Shown one piece after another: positions 7,737 through 17,326 of a DNA stretch of 64,000 nucleotides. The notes under the pieces were generated by a model, which searched no databases, was not told where the DNA came from, and saw only the letters and a program-made list of their open reading frames with translations. The position numbers and the translations under genes were made by a program. Source of the stretch: Halobacillus shinanisalinarum (lineage in GTDB: Bacteria > Bacillota > Bacilli > Bacillales > Halobacillaceae); contig NZ_CP095074.1 in assembly GCF_022919835.1 (NCBI RefSeq), forward strand, positions 3,329,501 through 3,393,500, in the 5' to 3' direction. Each line of letters begins with the position of its first letter. The stretch's first letter is position 1.

Positions 7737-8756
7737 ATGCTGAAAAGTGAGATTGATAAAATTGTAGCAAATACAAGTGGCAAGTCAGGGTTCTCTGGAG
7801 TCGTGTACATGAAAAACGAAAATAATGTTGTTATTGAATCAGCCTATAGTTATGCAAATCGTGCTGAGGAATTATTAAACACAGTGAATACACGGTTTGG
7901 CATCGCGTCTGGATGCAAATTGTTTACAGCAATAGGCATTTGTCAGTTGGTTGAAAAAGGGGCCCTCTCTTTTCAGACACGACTGAAGGACTGTTTGGAT
8001 ATCGAGTTTCCGAATTTCGATGAAAGGGTTACGATCCATCACCTCTTGACGCACAGCTCCGGCATACCCGACTATTTTGATGAAGATGTCATGGATGATT
8101 TTGAAGAGCTTTGGAAGGAAAATCCTGTGTACAATTTGAGAAGTTTAACAGACTTTTTACCAATGTTTCAAAATAACCCGATGATGTTTAATCCGGGTGA
8201 AAAATTTCATTATAATAATGCTGGTTTTATTGTTTTGGGGTTGATTATTGAACAACAAACCGGGGACAGTTTTACCGATTACATTGAGTCTGAGGTCTTT
8301 CATCGGTGTGGGATGAGAGATTCGGGATATTTTTCTTTAGACCGCCTCCCCAAAAATACAGCCTATGGATATATTGGCAATGAAGATGATGAAACCTTGA
8401 GAACAAATGTATATTCTATCCCTATTAAGGGTGGGGCTGATGGCGGGGCTTTTATCACGGCACCGGATATGATCAAATTGTGGGAAGGGTTATTTAACCA
8501 TCGGCTGTTAAGTGAAAAATATACGAATGCCCTGCTGACTCCATATATAAGTGTTAAAGATAACGTATCTTACGGTTATGGAATATGGATTAACAAAAGA
8601 AACAATCACATTTTTAAATACCACATCATGGGGTATGATCCTGGTGTGAGTTTTCATTCATCCGTGTATCCTGATTTAGGTATTAAGCTTGTTGTACCCT
8701 CGAATAAAAGTTCCGGTCCATTTGATGTGATCCAAGCAATAGAAGGCTATTTTTGA
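7737..8756 (+). CDS. Beta-lactamase-fold serine hydrolase (class C/PBP family)
   Basis: A 339-residue protein of the beta-lactamase/penicillin-binding-protein superfamily. The nucleophile motif SxxK is S58-G-C-K61 within FGIASGCKLFTAIG. LLTHSSGIPDYF is a family signature and HYNNAGF supplies the YxN motif. The third motif is probably in the KYHIMGYDPG region. No signal peptide is visible, so it may be cytoplasmic. Related stand-alone enzymes are esterases, D-amino acid peptidases or of unknown substrate rather than true beta-lactamases. GGAGGGG precedes the ATG. It stands alone; a MITE-like repeat follows. Confidence 0.8.
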   Translation: MLKSEIDKIVANTSGKSGFSGVVYMKNENNVVIESAYSYANRAEELLNTVNTRFGIASGCKLFTAIGICQLVEKGALSFQTRLKDCLDIEFPNFDERVTIHHLLTHSSGIPDYFDEDVMDDFEELWKENPVYNLRSLTDFLPMFQNNPMMFNPGEKFHYNNAGFIVLGLIIEQQTGDSFTDYIESEVFHRCGMRDSGYFSLDRLPKNTAYGYIGNEDDETLRTNVYSIPIKGGADGGAFITAPDMIKLWEGLFNHRLLSEKYTNALLTPYISVKDNVSYGYGIWINKRNNHIFKYHIMGYDPGVSFHSSVYPDLGIKLVVPSNKSSGPFDVIQAIEGYF

Positions 8757-8910
8757 TTTATTGCTAACGCATAATTAGGTGTTAGTAGATTTATTCTACA
8801 ATAATCGTATTAAATTGTGCGTTTTCAGAGGACTTGTATCGTTGAGGATGGAAATAAACCAGCTCGGAAGTGGAAAACAATTAGTAGTTTTATAATTTTA
8901 TTACAGTGAG

Positions 8911-8985
8911 TGTTCAAAAAGTTGCCAAATTAGCAGCAAGCCAACGATGAGATTCGCCTCTTATCATTTGGTGACTTTTTGAACA
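8911..8985 (+). mobile_element. MITE-like repeat family 1, copy B (internally deleted, 75 bp)
   Basis: Starts TGTTCAAAAAGTTGCCAAAT and ends ATTTGGTGACTTTTTGAACA, the same termini as the 146-bp copies, but the middle is reduced to about 35 bases. Apart from this element, 8757-9278 holds nothing I can interpret. Confidence 0.7.
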
Positions 8986-9278
8986 ACCTCTATAAGTAAA
9001 AAGGATGGTATTCAATTTGTGATCTCCATCCATTTTGTGGCAGTTTTAGTGCAACCCCATAGACAATTCTGTTTACCAGATGGAAAAAATGCAGCTAACC
9101 TAGCCCCATCTCCGATAAAAATTCAAAAATAATTTATGCTAGTTATAAAATAGGTGTGTTTTTTAAAGCTTGTCCCCTGTCCCTCTATGCACGAACCCCC
9201 TTTAAATTTTGCAAAAACCCTATAAATCAAGCGCTTACACGGATTGGTAGGGGATCTTATCCATTTGACTATCCAAAA

Positions 9279-9324
9279 GATTCTGATAACATAATTAAAA
9301 TATGGGCGGGTTATTATCAGAATC
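9279..9324. promoter_or_regulatory. Inverted repeat upstream of ppc
   Basis: GATTCTGATAA (9279-9289) and TTATCAGAATC (9314-9324) are perfect 11-base arms separated by 24 bases, ending 36 bases ahead of the ppc start. It could be an operator or a leader hairpin. A weak cre-like AAGCGCTTACA lies at 9229-9239. Confidence 0.35.
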
Positions 9325-9360
9325 GCTCAGGAAAAAAATATTACAGGAGATGGTGAAAGA

Positions 9361-12120
9361 GTGACAATTCAAAAAGAAAAAAACGACCATACAACCCCTT
9401 TACGACATGATGTGAATCTACTGGGTAATATGCTTGGTGAGATTCTCGTTCATCACGGCGGGGAAGAGTTATTAAACAAAGTGGAAACCATTCGCAAGTT
9501 AACGAAAGAACTTAGAAGAAATCGCGAGACCTCTACGTATGAAAAACTTAAAAGTGAAATCCAAACCCTACAACCTCCAATGCGTTCCCAAGTCATCCGC
9601 GCATTCTCAATCTATTTCCACCTCGTAAATATTGCAGAGCAAAACCATCGTATTCGCAGGCGTCGCGAATATCAGCTTTTTGAGGATCAAGGTGTTCAGC
9701 CTTATTCCATTGAGAGTGCTATTCTATCGTTGAAAGACCATAGCATGGATAAGGAGGTCATTCAGGATGTGCTCGATCAATTATCATTGGAGCTGATCAT
9801 TACAGCACACCCTACTGAAGCGACGAAGCGTACGGTACTTGAAATTCAAAAGCGTATTGCGACAATATTAATGCAGCTCGATCATCCACAGCTAACGGAT
9901 AATGAGCGTGAACGTATCCAAGAAAGCTTGTTTAACGAGGTTACGGTCCTTTGGCAAACCGATGAATTGAGACATCGGAAACCGACTGTCATGGATGAAG
10001 TGCGAAATGGCTTGTATTATTTTGATCAAACCCTATTTGATGTACTCCCTGATATCCACCAGGAGTTAGAGGATCGTCTTGAGGAAAGTTATCCTGAGGA
10101 GAAATGGAATGTCCCCAATTTCCTTCGCTTCGGTTCATGGATTGGTGGAGATCGTGATGGTAACCCGAATGTTACTCCAGAGATTACGTGGGAAACATTG
10201 GGCAAGCAGAGGGAGCTTGTTTTGAAAAAGTATGATGCTGTGCTTGTTGAATTAATGAAGCGGTTCAGTCATTCGACAACTCGTGTAAAAGTGAGTGAAG
10301 AACTGATTGCTTCTGTAGAAAAAGAAGAGTCTCTCATTCCAGAAGGGAAGAGGTGGCGAGTGAAGGAAGAAATGTATCGCCGTAAATTTGCTGTTATTCT
10401 GGAACGTTTGCGTCAGGTGGGTAAATCGGAAACAGGTTATGCATCAGACGACCAACTTTTAGCAGATCTTGATCTTATTCAAAACAGTGTGAAAAACCAT
10501 CAACCGTCGAAGCGAGAGTTGAAAATGCTGGGTAAACTCGTTCGCCAGGTGAAACTATTTGGCTTTCACTTAGCTACTCTCGACATTCGTAATCATAGCG
10601 GAGAACATGAAGCTGCGATCACGGAAATTTTACAAAAAGTAGATATTAATCATGATTATCCTAGTCTTTCTGAATCGGAAAAGATTGAGCTGCTTGAGGG
10701 TGTATTGAAAGATCCCCGTCCTATCACTCTACTGAATGAAGACTACAGTGAAGAGACGCAGGAAATGTTGAAAGTCTTCCAATTGATTCGTGAGGCTCAC
10801 AAAGAGTTTGGCAAACGCTCAATTGAAGTCTATTTGATCAGCATGACAGAATCTGCTAGTGATCTTCTGGAAGTATTAGTGCTTGCCAAAGAAGCAGGAA
10901 TTTACCGTCTGCATGCTGATGGACGAGTAGAGAGTAATTTGAACGTAGCGCCATTGCTTGAAACCGTAGATGATTTGGTGGCAGGACCCGAGATTTTAAA
11001 ATCATTGTTTGAAATGGGTGTTTACAGCAAACACTTGAGCGACATGAATAACCATCAAGAAATTATGCTAGGCTACTCTGACGGGAGTAAAGACGGCGGT
11101 ACTCTAACAGCCAACTGGAGACTTTATAAAGCTCAGCAAGAAATTCATGATATGGCCAAAGAATATAATGTTGGCTTGAAATTCTTCCATGGACGCGGCG
11201 GCTCGCTTGGAAGAGGCGGTGGTCCGTTAAATCGAAGTATTCTATCACAACCTGCTGAAACACTAGGTGACGGTGTGAAGATTACCGAGCAAGGTGAAGT
11301 GTTATCGTCACGTTATCTCTTGACAGATATTGCCTATCGAAGCCTTGAGCAAGGAGTTTCCACTTTGGTTGAAGGAGCAGCTCATGTATCTAAAGAGTCA
11401 GAACAAGCACACAACCGTGAAGAAAAGTGGGAACAAGCCATGGAAGAGATCGCAAACGTCTCTCTTGAAAAATACCAATCGCTTGTCTTTGGGGACAAAG
11501 ATTTCTTAACATACTTCAATGAAGCGACACCGCTTCAAGAAATTAGTGGATTGAATATTGGGTCTCGTCCTATGAAACGGAAGGACAGCATGAAGTTTGA
11601 AAATTTAAGAGCGATCCCATGGGTATTTGCCTGGACCCAAAATCGTCAGTTAATTCCAGCGTGGTATGCTTCTGGGACAGGATTGGTAAACTATGCTTCC
11701 CAAAGTGATGATCACCTAAAGCAATTGCAGCAAATGTATGAGAACTGGCCGTTCTTCCGCTCCACCATTTACAATCTGCAAATGGCCTTAACCAAAGCAG
11801 ATATTCAAACAGCTAAAGAATATACGGCTCTAGTGAATGATCACGTTCTTGGTGAGCGCATTTTTCAAATGATCGTTGAAGAGTTCAATACGACGAAACA
11901 GGTTCTCTTACAAATCACAGGTGATCACGAACTTCTCGACCAGCAGCCGACGATTCAAGAATCGGTGAAGCTGCGTAACCCTTACGTTGATCCATTAAAC
12001 TTCTTACAAGTAGAACTTATCAAGGATCTTCGTCAAAAAGAAAATGAAAATGAAGATACACTCACAGAAGTGTTACTCACGATTAGTGGTATTGCGGCAG
12101 GTTTGCGTAATACGGGTTGA
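9361..12120 (+). CDS. ppc: Phosphoenolpyruvate carboxylase
   Basis: A 919-residue cytoplasmic enzyme that adds bicarbonate to PEP to make oxaloacetate, feeding the TCA cycle. The catalytic histidine motif ITAHPTEATKRT is near residue 148. GSWIGGDRDGNPNVT, GYSDGSKDGG (about 570) and the glycine-rich HGRGGSLGRGGGP loop (about 610) are all present. The C-terminus ends SGIAAGLRNTG, the usual PEPC carboxyl end. Length is normal for bacterial PEPC. The start is GTG, with AGGAGATGG upstream. It is monocistronic with its own terminator. PEPC is an anaplerotic alternative to pyruvate carboxylase, so its presence varies among Bacillaceae. Confidence 0.97.
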   Translation: MTIQKEKNDHTTPLRHDVNLLGNMLGEILVHHGGEELLNKVETIRKLTKELRRNRETSTYEKLKSEIQTLQPPMRSQVIRAFSIYFHLVNIAEQNHRIRRRREYQLFEDQGVQPYSIESAILSLKDHSMDKEVIQDVLDQLSLELIITAHPTEATKRTVLEIQKRIATILMQLDHPQLTDNERERIQESLFNEVTVLWQTDELRHRKPTVMDEVRNGLYYFDQTLFDVLPDIHQELEDRLEESYPEEKWNVPNFLRFGSWIGGDRDGNPNVTPEITWETLGKQRELVLKKYDAVLVELMKRFSHSTTRVKVSEELIASVEKEESLIPEGKRWRVKEEMYRRKFAVILERLRQVGKSETGYASDDQLLADLDLIQNSVKNHQPSKRELKMLGKLVRQVKLFGFHLATLDIRNHSGEHEAAITEILQKVDINHDYPSLSESEKIELLEGVLKDPRPITLLNEDYSEETQEMLKVFQLIREAHKEFGKRSIEVYLISMTESASDLLEVLVLAKEAGIYRLHADGRVESNLNVAPLLETVDDLVAGPEILKSLFEMGVYSKHLSDMNNHQEIMLGYSDGSKDGGTLTANWRLYKAQQEIHDMAKEYNVGLKFFHGRGGSLGRGGGPLNRSILSQPAETLGDGVKITEQGEVLSSRYLLTDIAYRSLEQGVSTLVEGAAHVSKESEQAHNREEKWEQAMEEIANVSLEKYQSLVFGDKDFLTYFNEATPLQEISGLNIGSRPMKRKDSMKFENLRAIPWVFAWTQNRQLIPAWYASGTGLVNYASQSDDHLKQLQQMYENWPFFRSTIYNLQMALTKADIQTAKEYTALVNDHVLGERIFQMIVEEFNTTKQVLLQITGDHELLDQQPTIQESVKLRNPYVDPLNFLQVELIKDLRQKENENEDTLTEVLLTISGIAAGLRNTG

Positions 12121-12131
12121 TCTGGAGGGAG

Positions 12132-12160
12132 CTGTCGGTCATAAGGCCGGCAGTTTTTTT
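12132..12160 (+). terminator. ppc terminator
   Basis: CTGTCGG/CCGGCAG stem followed by seven T, starting 12 bases after the ppc stop. The rest of the gap to 12415 shows no further feature. Confidence 0.8.
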
Positions 12161-12415
12161 GATCAGGGAAGAATACCTTCTGCTTTGGTCAGAATCATCG
12201 TATGTATGGGTAGAATCCTATTTAATTAGGGCTGAATAATTCTCGCTTAATGACAGTCCCCGGCTGTGATATGGTAGAAACAAGCCGAAACCAGACAGGG
12301 AATGTAGAGTTACAGACATTTACAGTTAACGCCGTATAGAAAACCCTCTATTGGCAGTTCTTATTCCACCCCTTTCGAATATATATAGTAACTAGAGAAT
12401 GGGGGGGATTGCTTC

Positions 12416-12841
12416 ATGCAGTATTATTATGGGAACCAGATGCCGTTACGAGTGCTAGATGAGGCTGAGTTTTGGAAACACCAAGAGGAGGAACATACGG
12501 TTGTTATCAGAGAGCTGGTAAGAAATCTCGAACAGGAATATGTGGAGTCATTAAAGGAATGGGAGAAAGAGTTTGCCCAGGCGCATCACCGGGTCATAAG
12601 GTATATTGAAACAGTTAACCGTTCCAATGGACAAGTTACTGTGTCACTCTACCAGGATCTCATGCAACTTGTTACCTTTTGCTTACAACAGAGTCAACAG
12701 TTTATTAACTTTTGCCAACGGCTTATGGAAGAAAGTGAGCCTATTAGCACCAATCAGACAGCTAAAGTAGTCTTGAATCATATTATTGTTGAATCAGAGT
12801 ATTTTATTGGAGTGGCTCAAACTATTTTATATCAACGGTAA
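12416..12841 (+). CDS. DUF2935-like helical protein
   Basis: A 141-residue, almost entirely helical protein. The RVLDEAEFWKHQEEEHTVVIREL opening and the closing HIIVESEYFIGVAQTIL resemble the four-helix DUF2935 domain found in Bacillus and Clostridium. Conserved acidic and histidine residues in that fold suggest a metal-binding bundle, which is inference only. A G-rich site (GGGGGG) precedes the ATG, and a perfect terminator follows the stop. Function unknown. Confidence 0.55.
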   Translation: MQYYYGNQMPLRVLDEAEFWKHQEEEHTVVIRELVRNLEQEYVESLKEWEKEFAQAHHRVIRYIETVNRSNGQVTVSLYQDLMQLVTFCLQQSQQFINFCQRLMEESEPISTNQTAKVVLNHIIVESEYFIGVAQTILYQR

Positions 12842-12844
12842 ATA

Positions 12845-12885
12845 AAAAGGCACTTTCCTTTTCAATGAGGATAAAGTGCCTTTTT
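12845..12885 (+). terminator. Terminator after the DUF2935-like gene
   Basis: AAAAGGCACTTT and AAAGTGCCTTTTT are perfectly complementary arms immediately after the stop codon. Confidence 0.85.
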
Positions 12886-13008
12886 CATAATAGAAGCTTT
12901 GCACAATTCTAACGTTATTTACGATACCGCATCCCATAAACTAGTTAAGGGAGGGGCTACTATAAAGGGGGGGGTTTACTCAGCCTGTGTGGAGCAGATA
13001 TGATTTAA

Positions 13009-13037
13009 AAAACAAGGGGAGCTCCCCTCGTTTTTTT
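13009..13037. terminator. Bidirectional palindromic terminator
   Basis: AACAAGGGGA-GCTCCCCTCGTT followed by seven T on the plus strand and A-rich on the other side. It lies just after the stop of the YjzC-like gene on the minus strand and can end transcription from either side. Confidence 0.7.
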
Positions 13038-13050
13038 AAAAATGTATTTG

Positions 13051-13212
13051 TTATTGATCGTCATGTTTCCAAGTTGTTTCTTCACCACTTACAGGACATA
13101 CGGGGAAATCTTCATTATCATTAAATTTGACTCTTTCTCCTGACTGACATAAGTATTCTCCTGTTTTGGGTACACCTTGACCTGTTCTATATTCACGATA
13201 ATTCTCATCCAT
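13051..13212 (-). CDS. yjzC: YjzC family small protein
   Basis: A 53-residue protein, MDENYREYRTGQGVPKTGEY onward. The (Y)RTGQ-VP-(S/T)G-Y opening, the C-x-SGE and FPVC turn, and a polar C-terminus are the YjzC pattern. Two cysteines (22 and 39) could bind metal or form a knuckle. A GGAGGTG site precedes the ATG. YjzC-type proteins are small cytoplasmic or spore-associated products of unknown function. Confidence 0.7.
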   Translation of the reverse strand: MDENYREYRTGQGVPKTGEYLCQSGERVKFNDNEDFPVCPVSGEETTWKHDDQ

Positions 13213-13312
13213 TCGATACACCTCCATTTTTACAATCCATACTTATCTTTTCCAAAAAGCTGTATTTCAATCGAGCCTTAATGCTAAAGTAGTAGACGAA
13301 TCTCCTATCTCA

Positions 13313-14329
13313 TTACTGATTTTTATTCGTTAACTTATTACGATCCTCTGCGTGGGGCGGTTCTTCCATCCAATTGTTTTCAATCATAATTTTGCCTCCT
13401 TCTTTCGCGAACGTGAAGATATCTTGAGCCAGCATCGCCAGTTTTATAGGTAAGTCAGGACGAAAGCTGAATGCCCCTCCGATCACATTGCTGCCTAGAC
13501 CGAATGTGCTCAACAGATTGGTGTTATACATCATAAGCTTGTCCGAGAAAGGGGGTGTTGTTGAATCAGTCGCCTTCGCAGTCCACGTAACGGGTGCCTG
13601 AATGTCACTTCGCATCAGTATGTCATTGAATTCTGTTACAATTTTTTGAGCTAATTCTTTCCCTTTGACAAAATAGTTTTGGACATCTTTATTTTTAGCC
13701 GCTTGAGCGTAACCCGTCATCAACTGAATACCCATAGTATTCGTTTCAATTGCATAGCATAAGTGTCCGATTTCAATCGTATTTAAAGGTCGCTTTTCCT
13801 GTAAAAAATTGAAGCCGCTGATGTATTTTTGATCTTTGACAAACTCAGAATCTTTCGGCATGGAAATATGGGGAGGCCGTACCAATACCCCCCTATTTAA
13901 AAGGAGCTCCGTTATTTCGTCATATACTTTCTGAGCATGTTTAGTTAGATTATTATTCAAATTCCTAATATCCTTGCGGTAGGACATGGTGCTGTATAGA
14001 GCGTAATAGCCGATGCTGATCTTGGCCATCGTGCGTATATACATGAGGTCAAAATTGTGATCAAATAAACGTGGCACCCCTTTCATAACATCTTTTTTAG
14101 TAAAACCCACAGGAACGGCTGCCTGTTCATTGTTAAATATCGTTGTCAATTCATTCACGATTCTTACTTCGCCATCATAGAGTTTGGTCAGTATTTTTCT
14201 TGACTCTTTGTCCTCTGACTTTTCCAAAAGGTGTTCAAGAACTCTTACCATCATCGTTTTAAATTGATATAACGACCATATAATTCCGATTTCTGTTGCT
14301 GTTAATTGTACATCCTTTGAATTTCCCAT
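13313..14329 (-). CDS. DUF3231 family protein
   Basis: A 338-residue helical protein with two similar halves, the usual build of DUF3231: each half begins with a segment like LTATEIGIIWSLYQFKTMM or LNTIEIGHLCYAIETNTMG and carries histidine and glutamate residues along long helices. The family is common in spore formers and resembles ferritin-like or Coat F-like bundles; its role is not established. The ATG at 14329 follows an AAGGTGG site; the GTG nine bases earlier would overlap that site and is rejected. Confidence 0.75.
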   Translation of the reverse strand: MGNSKDVQLTATEIGIIWSLYQFKTMMVRVLEHLLEKSEDKESRKILTKLYDGEVRIVNELTTIFNNEQAAVPVGFTKKDVMKGVPRLFDHNFDLMYIRTMAKISIGYYALYSTMSYRKDIRNLNNNLTKHAQKVYDEITELLLNRGVLVRPPHISMPKDSEFVKDQKYISGFNFLQEKRPLNTIEIGHLCYAIETNTMGIQLMTGYAQAAKNKDVQNYFVKGKELAQKIVTEFNDILMRSDIQAPVTWTAKATDSTTPPFSDKLMMYNTNLLSTFGLGSNVIGGAFSFRPDLPIKLAMLAQDIFTFAKEGGKIMIENNWMEEPPHAEDRNKLTNKNQ

Positions 14330-14538
14330 AAAAACCACCTTATCCTAAATCATTACACTTACTGTTTACATTATTTGTCTATTTGATACAGAGAGGATTC
14401 TTTTTGCAGGGAGAACCAGCGGTGGAGTAGAAATAAGTATAAAGAACATTTTTCTTTAAAAAAGATCCCTTTTTGATGAAATGGTTACATATTCAACGGA
14501 ATAATTTAATTAACTGGACACTAAAGGAGAGGAAATCG

Positions 14539-15020
14539 ATGAAAGAGAAAGTAGTACATGCAATACAAGATGAATACCCGGAAGACTTTGCTTGGTGTTA
14601 TGGGTGTGGGAGGCTGAATGAGGATGGCCATCATTTCAGAACGGGGTGGCAGGGTGATCAAACGGTCACCATATATACACCGCTCCCTGAACATATGGCC
14701 CTGCCCGGTTTTGTATATGGGGGATGCTTGCGTCACTAATTGATTGTCATGGCACAGGGTCGGCTTCACTAGCATTACATCGACAAAATGGATATGAACC
14801 AGGAGATGGACAGGAAACGCCGCGGTTTGTTACGGCATCGTTAAATATTTCCTTTATGAAGCCCACACCTAATGGGGTTGCTTTAAAAGCCGTGGGTATA
14901 GTAAAAGAGATTCATCCAAAAAAGTGGGAGGTCTCTACAGAAATATTTGCAAATGGCTCCTTATGTGCAAAAGGTACGGTAGTTGCTGTTGTCATGCCTG
15001 AAACGTTTATACAGCAATAG
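14539..15020 (+). pseudogene. PaaI-type hotdog thioesterase, interrupted by one-base frameshift
   Basis: Two overlapping frames together make a full-length (about 160 residues) PaaI/HotDog thioesterase. The first part ends EHMALPGFVYGG; the second begins in another frame with MLASLIDCHGTGSASLAL, which completes the family motif (YGG-LLASLIDCH-TG-A). Restoring one G in the run at 14719-14723 (five G present, six needed) joins them. This family hydrolyses acyl-CoA thioesters. AAAGGAGAGG precedes the ATG, and a terminator follows the stop. Because everything else is intact, a sequencing error or very recent mutation is likely. Confidence 0.8.
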
Positions 15021-15042
15021 AAAGAGTTCCTCCTGTAAATTT

Positions 15043-15078
15043 AAAAGAGCTTATCCGTTAAGGTATAAGCTCTTTTAA
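15043..15078. terminator. Bidirectional terminator after the thioesterase gene
   Basis: AAAAGAGCTTAT and ATAAGCTCTTTT arms, perfect 12-base pairing, between convergent genes. Confidence 0.8.
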
Positions 15079-15107
15079 TGTGTGAAAAATATTCCATTTT
15101 TTAAACA

Positions 15108-15683
15108 TTATTCAGCAGATAATTCACTTTTTGTTACCCATTTATGGTCCGTTACTTTCTCACCGCCGGTAGTTGGAGTATAGGAGATCATATATACCGT
15201 TGTTTGCTGACCAGATTCAATTTCAGCCGTGGCCCCGTTCATTCCTTTCATATGCGATGCATTCAACGTAACCTCTGTTCCAGGTTCCAGCTTTTCTTCT
15301 CCAGCGTCTTCAATTTCTTCATGAATCACCCATTTATGGTTTTCAACTCGCTCCCCGCCAGTAGTCGGTGTGTAAGAAATAACATAGGCTATCGTATCGT
15401 AGGCGCCGGTTATGGTTGCTTCAGCACCTTCCATTCCTTTCATGTGACCTGTTTTGATCATCACTTGACTTCCAATTTCATAGGTTGGATTCTCCGCTGC
15501 CTTTAAATCGTTAGGGACTTCACCTGAGCTGGAATGGTTCATGTCTTTATGTTCATCAGAACTGGATTCCATGTTTTTGTTTTCCTCATTTTCCGGCTGG
15601 CCCTGTTCTTCATTAGTACATGCGCCTAACAGCGATGCAGAGATGAGTAGAATCATTCCCATTATCATTTTTTTACGCATCAT
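15108..15683 (-). CDS. ydhK: YdhK family (DUF1541) lipoprotein
   Basis: A 191-residue lipoprotein. The signal peptide ends in the lipobox LLGAC; a Glu/Asn/Ser/His-rich linker with DEHKDMNHSSSG follows. Two copies of the DUF1541 domain then repeat the pattern G-(H/S)MKGM-GA-A-I, YVISYTPTTGGE-V--HKWV. Met and His-rich HMKGM turns suggest copper or other metal contact. The start is placed at 15683 because AAAGGAGG directly abuts the first ATG and suits the third codon better. A CsoR-like dyad in the promoter spacer fits metal regulation, but neither point is proven. Confidence 0.8.
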   Translation of the reverse strand: MMRKKMIMGMILLISASLLGACTNEEQGQPENEENKNMESSSDEHKDMNHSSSGEVPNDLKAAENPTYEIGSQVMIKTGHMKGMEGAEATITGAYDTIAYVISYTPTTGGERVENHKWVIHEEIEDAGEEKLEPGTEVTLNASHMKGMNGATAEIESGQQTTVYMISYTPTTGGEKVTDHKWVTKSELSAE

Positions 15684-15756
15684 CTTCATCCTCCTTTAAA
15701 ATTACTTAGATTCAGAGTCTTCATTAGCAAATGGTAAAGCACTTTCTTATACTTAT

Positions 15757-15785
15757 ACAATACCCCCGTATAGTATGTTAGTCAA
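15757..15785 (-). promoter_or_regulatory. ydhK promoter with CsoR-like dyad in the spacer
   Basis: On the minus strand TTGACT (15780-15785), a 17-base spacer and TATTGT (15757-15762) form a promoter. The spacer and -10 carry ATACTATACGGGGGTAT, close in form to the GC-centred ATACCC/GGGTAT dyads bound by CsoR-type copper repressors. A repressor bound there would block RNA polymerase. Confidence 0.4.
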
Positions 15786-15855
15786 CTGTTTTGTATGATT
15801 CGTTTCAATTTTACTGTATAAGCACAAGTTGGATTGGACTTTTTAGATCATTAAG

Positions 15856-15886
15856 AAAAAGCTAGACCTTGATTGGCCTAGCCTTT
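15856..15886 (-). terminator. Terminator overlapping the MFS gene stop
   Basis: On the minus strand GGCTAGGCC and GGTCTAGC pair around AATCAA and run into T5. The stem includes the stop codon of the MFS gene. Confidence 0.7.
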
Positions 15887-17065
15887 TGCAGTTGAGAAAA
15901 GGGATTTATCTTCTACCTTATGGGTAATGATAGTTAGAATCATTCCAAATGTGATCATCCCGGCTGCAATAAGCGTGATTAACGTAAAACCTGTTCCTAT
16001 GTCCAGGAAGATTGTGCCGAGTGTTGCACCAATAGAATTGGCTAAATTAAAGATCGATGCTGCAATGGTTCCTGACAATGAAGGGGCTTCGGTGCCTGCC
16101 AGGATAATCTTGGAATTAAGAATAGGCGTTGTGCCGAACGTTCCTGCTCCAAATAAAAAGCACATAACAAAGGCTAGAATTGAAAATGGAAGAAGGAATG
16201 TGAATAGTACTAAAACGGCTGCCAAAATGCCTAAAGCTAGAATTAGGCGTTCTGTTAAGAAGTTAGGATGTATTCTACCAGAAACAAAGTTCCCAATAAC
16301 GGCACCGAGCCCAAAGAAAAAGAACCCCGTGGTGATACCGCTAACCCCAAAGCCAGCAAATTCACGAAGCATTGGCTCTATAAAGGTATACGCCGTAAAA
16401 ACGCCGGAGAATCCAAAGACGATAATCGCAAGCACAAGTAAAACATTTGTATTTTTAAAAATACGAAGTTCTTCGCGTAATTTTGGTGCAACTGCAGGTT
16501 TCTGATTAGGTGTAACCAATACGAGACCAATCAGTGCAATTATACCAAGTAAAACAATGAACCAGAATACATAACGCCAGTCCAAAACACCTCCAATAAA
16601 CGATCCAAAAGGAACACCGAGCATAATGGCAATCGTAAGGCCGCCTTGGACAGCTGCGATCGCACTTGGGCGTTTTTCTGGCTTGGAGATAGTAAAGGCA
16701 ATGGACATACAGAGTCCAAAAAATGGGGCATGCATCGCTGCTGAGAATAGCCTTGAAAGCAACAATATCTCGAAATTCGGAGCCATCGCAGCCATTGCAT
16801 TACTCATGATAAAGGTAACCATCAAACTGATAAGCAAGGGTTTAGGCGGAACTTTAATCGTAATCATTCGTAGGAGAGGACCAAAAACAGCAACACTGAT
16901 TGCATAGACACTTAAGAGTAAGCCGGTTGTTGAAACATTTACATTAAGATCTGAAGCAAATTGAGTGAGCAATCCGGTTACGACATATTCTGTCATTCCT
17001 ACTGCAAATGTTGAAATCATAAAAACAGCTAAAACAATGTTTCTTGAAACTTGTAAACGGGTCAT
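15878..17065 (-). CDS. MFS drug/sugar efflux transporter (DHA1 type)
   Basis: A 395-residue permease with 12 hydrophobic segments. The FAVGMTEYVVTGLL motif in the first helix and the LLSRLFSAAMHAPFFGLCMSIAF region are typical of AraJ/YdhP-like DHA1 major facilitator efflux pumps. The expected loop 2-3 motif is present in altered form (GPLLRMITIKVPPK). Function in the family: proton-driven export of sugars or drugs; the substrate is not predictable. AAAGGGG lies ahead of the ATG. Monocistronic. Confidence 0.85.
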   Translation of the reverse strand: MTRLQVSRNIVLAVFMISTFAVGMTEYVVTGLLTQFASDLNVNVSTTGLLLSVYAISVAVFGPLLRMITIKVPPKPLLISLMVTFIMSNAMAAMAPNFEILLLSRLFSAAMHAPFFGLCMSIAFTISKPEKRPSAIAAVQGGLTIAIMLGVPFGSFIGGVLDWRYVFWFIVLLGIIALIGLVLVTPNQKPAVAPKLREELRIFKNTNVLLVLAIIVFGFSGVFTAYTFIEPMLREFAGFGVSGITTGFFFFGLGAVIGNFVSGRIHPNFLTERLILALGILAAVLVLFTFLLPFSILAFVMCFLFGAGTFGTTPILNSKIILAGTEAPSLSGTIAASIFNLANSIGATLGTIFLDIGTGFTLITLIAAGMITFGMILTIITHKVEDKSLFSTAKG

Positions 17066-17326
17066 TTGTTACACCCCTTTGCTGTATGTTTTAAAAGTAC
17101 AAGGGGATATAGTAAAACATTATCTGATAAATGTCTATAGTTGAAGCAGAAAAAAAGTCCCTTTCTTTATCAGGATAGCTTTCTGTTTAAGCAGAGGAGA
17201 CTCCCCGTGAAAGCACTAATCGTCACTTAGACCTAAAGTTTCTCATCGAATTCTTAGTTTATTCTAAGGAAACTATCAGTATCATTTTTTAACATAGAAG
17301 GTAAATGTGAAGGAGGAATGTTTTAA

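Noticed and set aside
9156..9356. 66-codon open frame just upstream of ppc
   Set aside because: No ribosome site, unnatural composition, and it covers the inverted repeat and promoter region of ppc.
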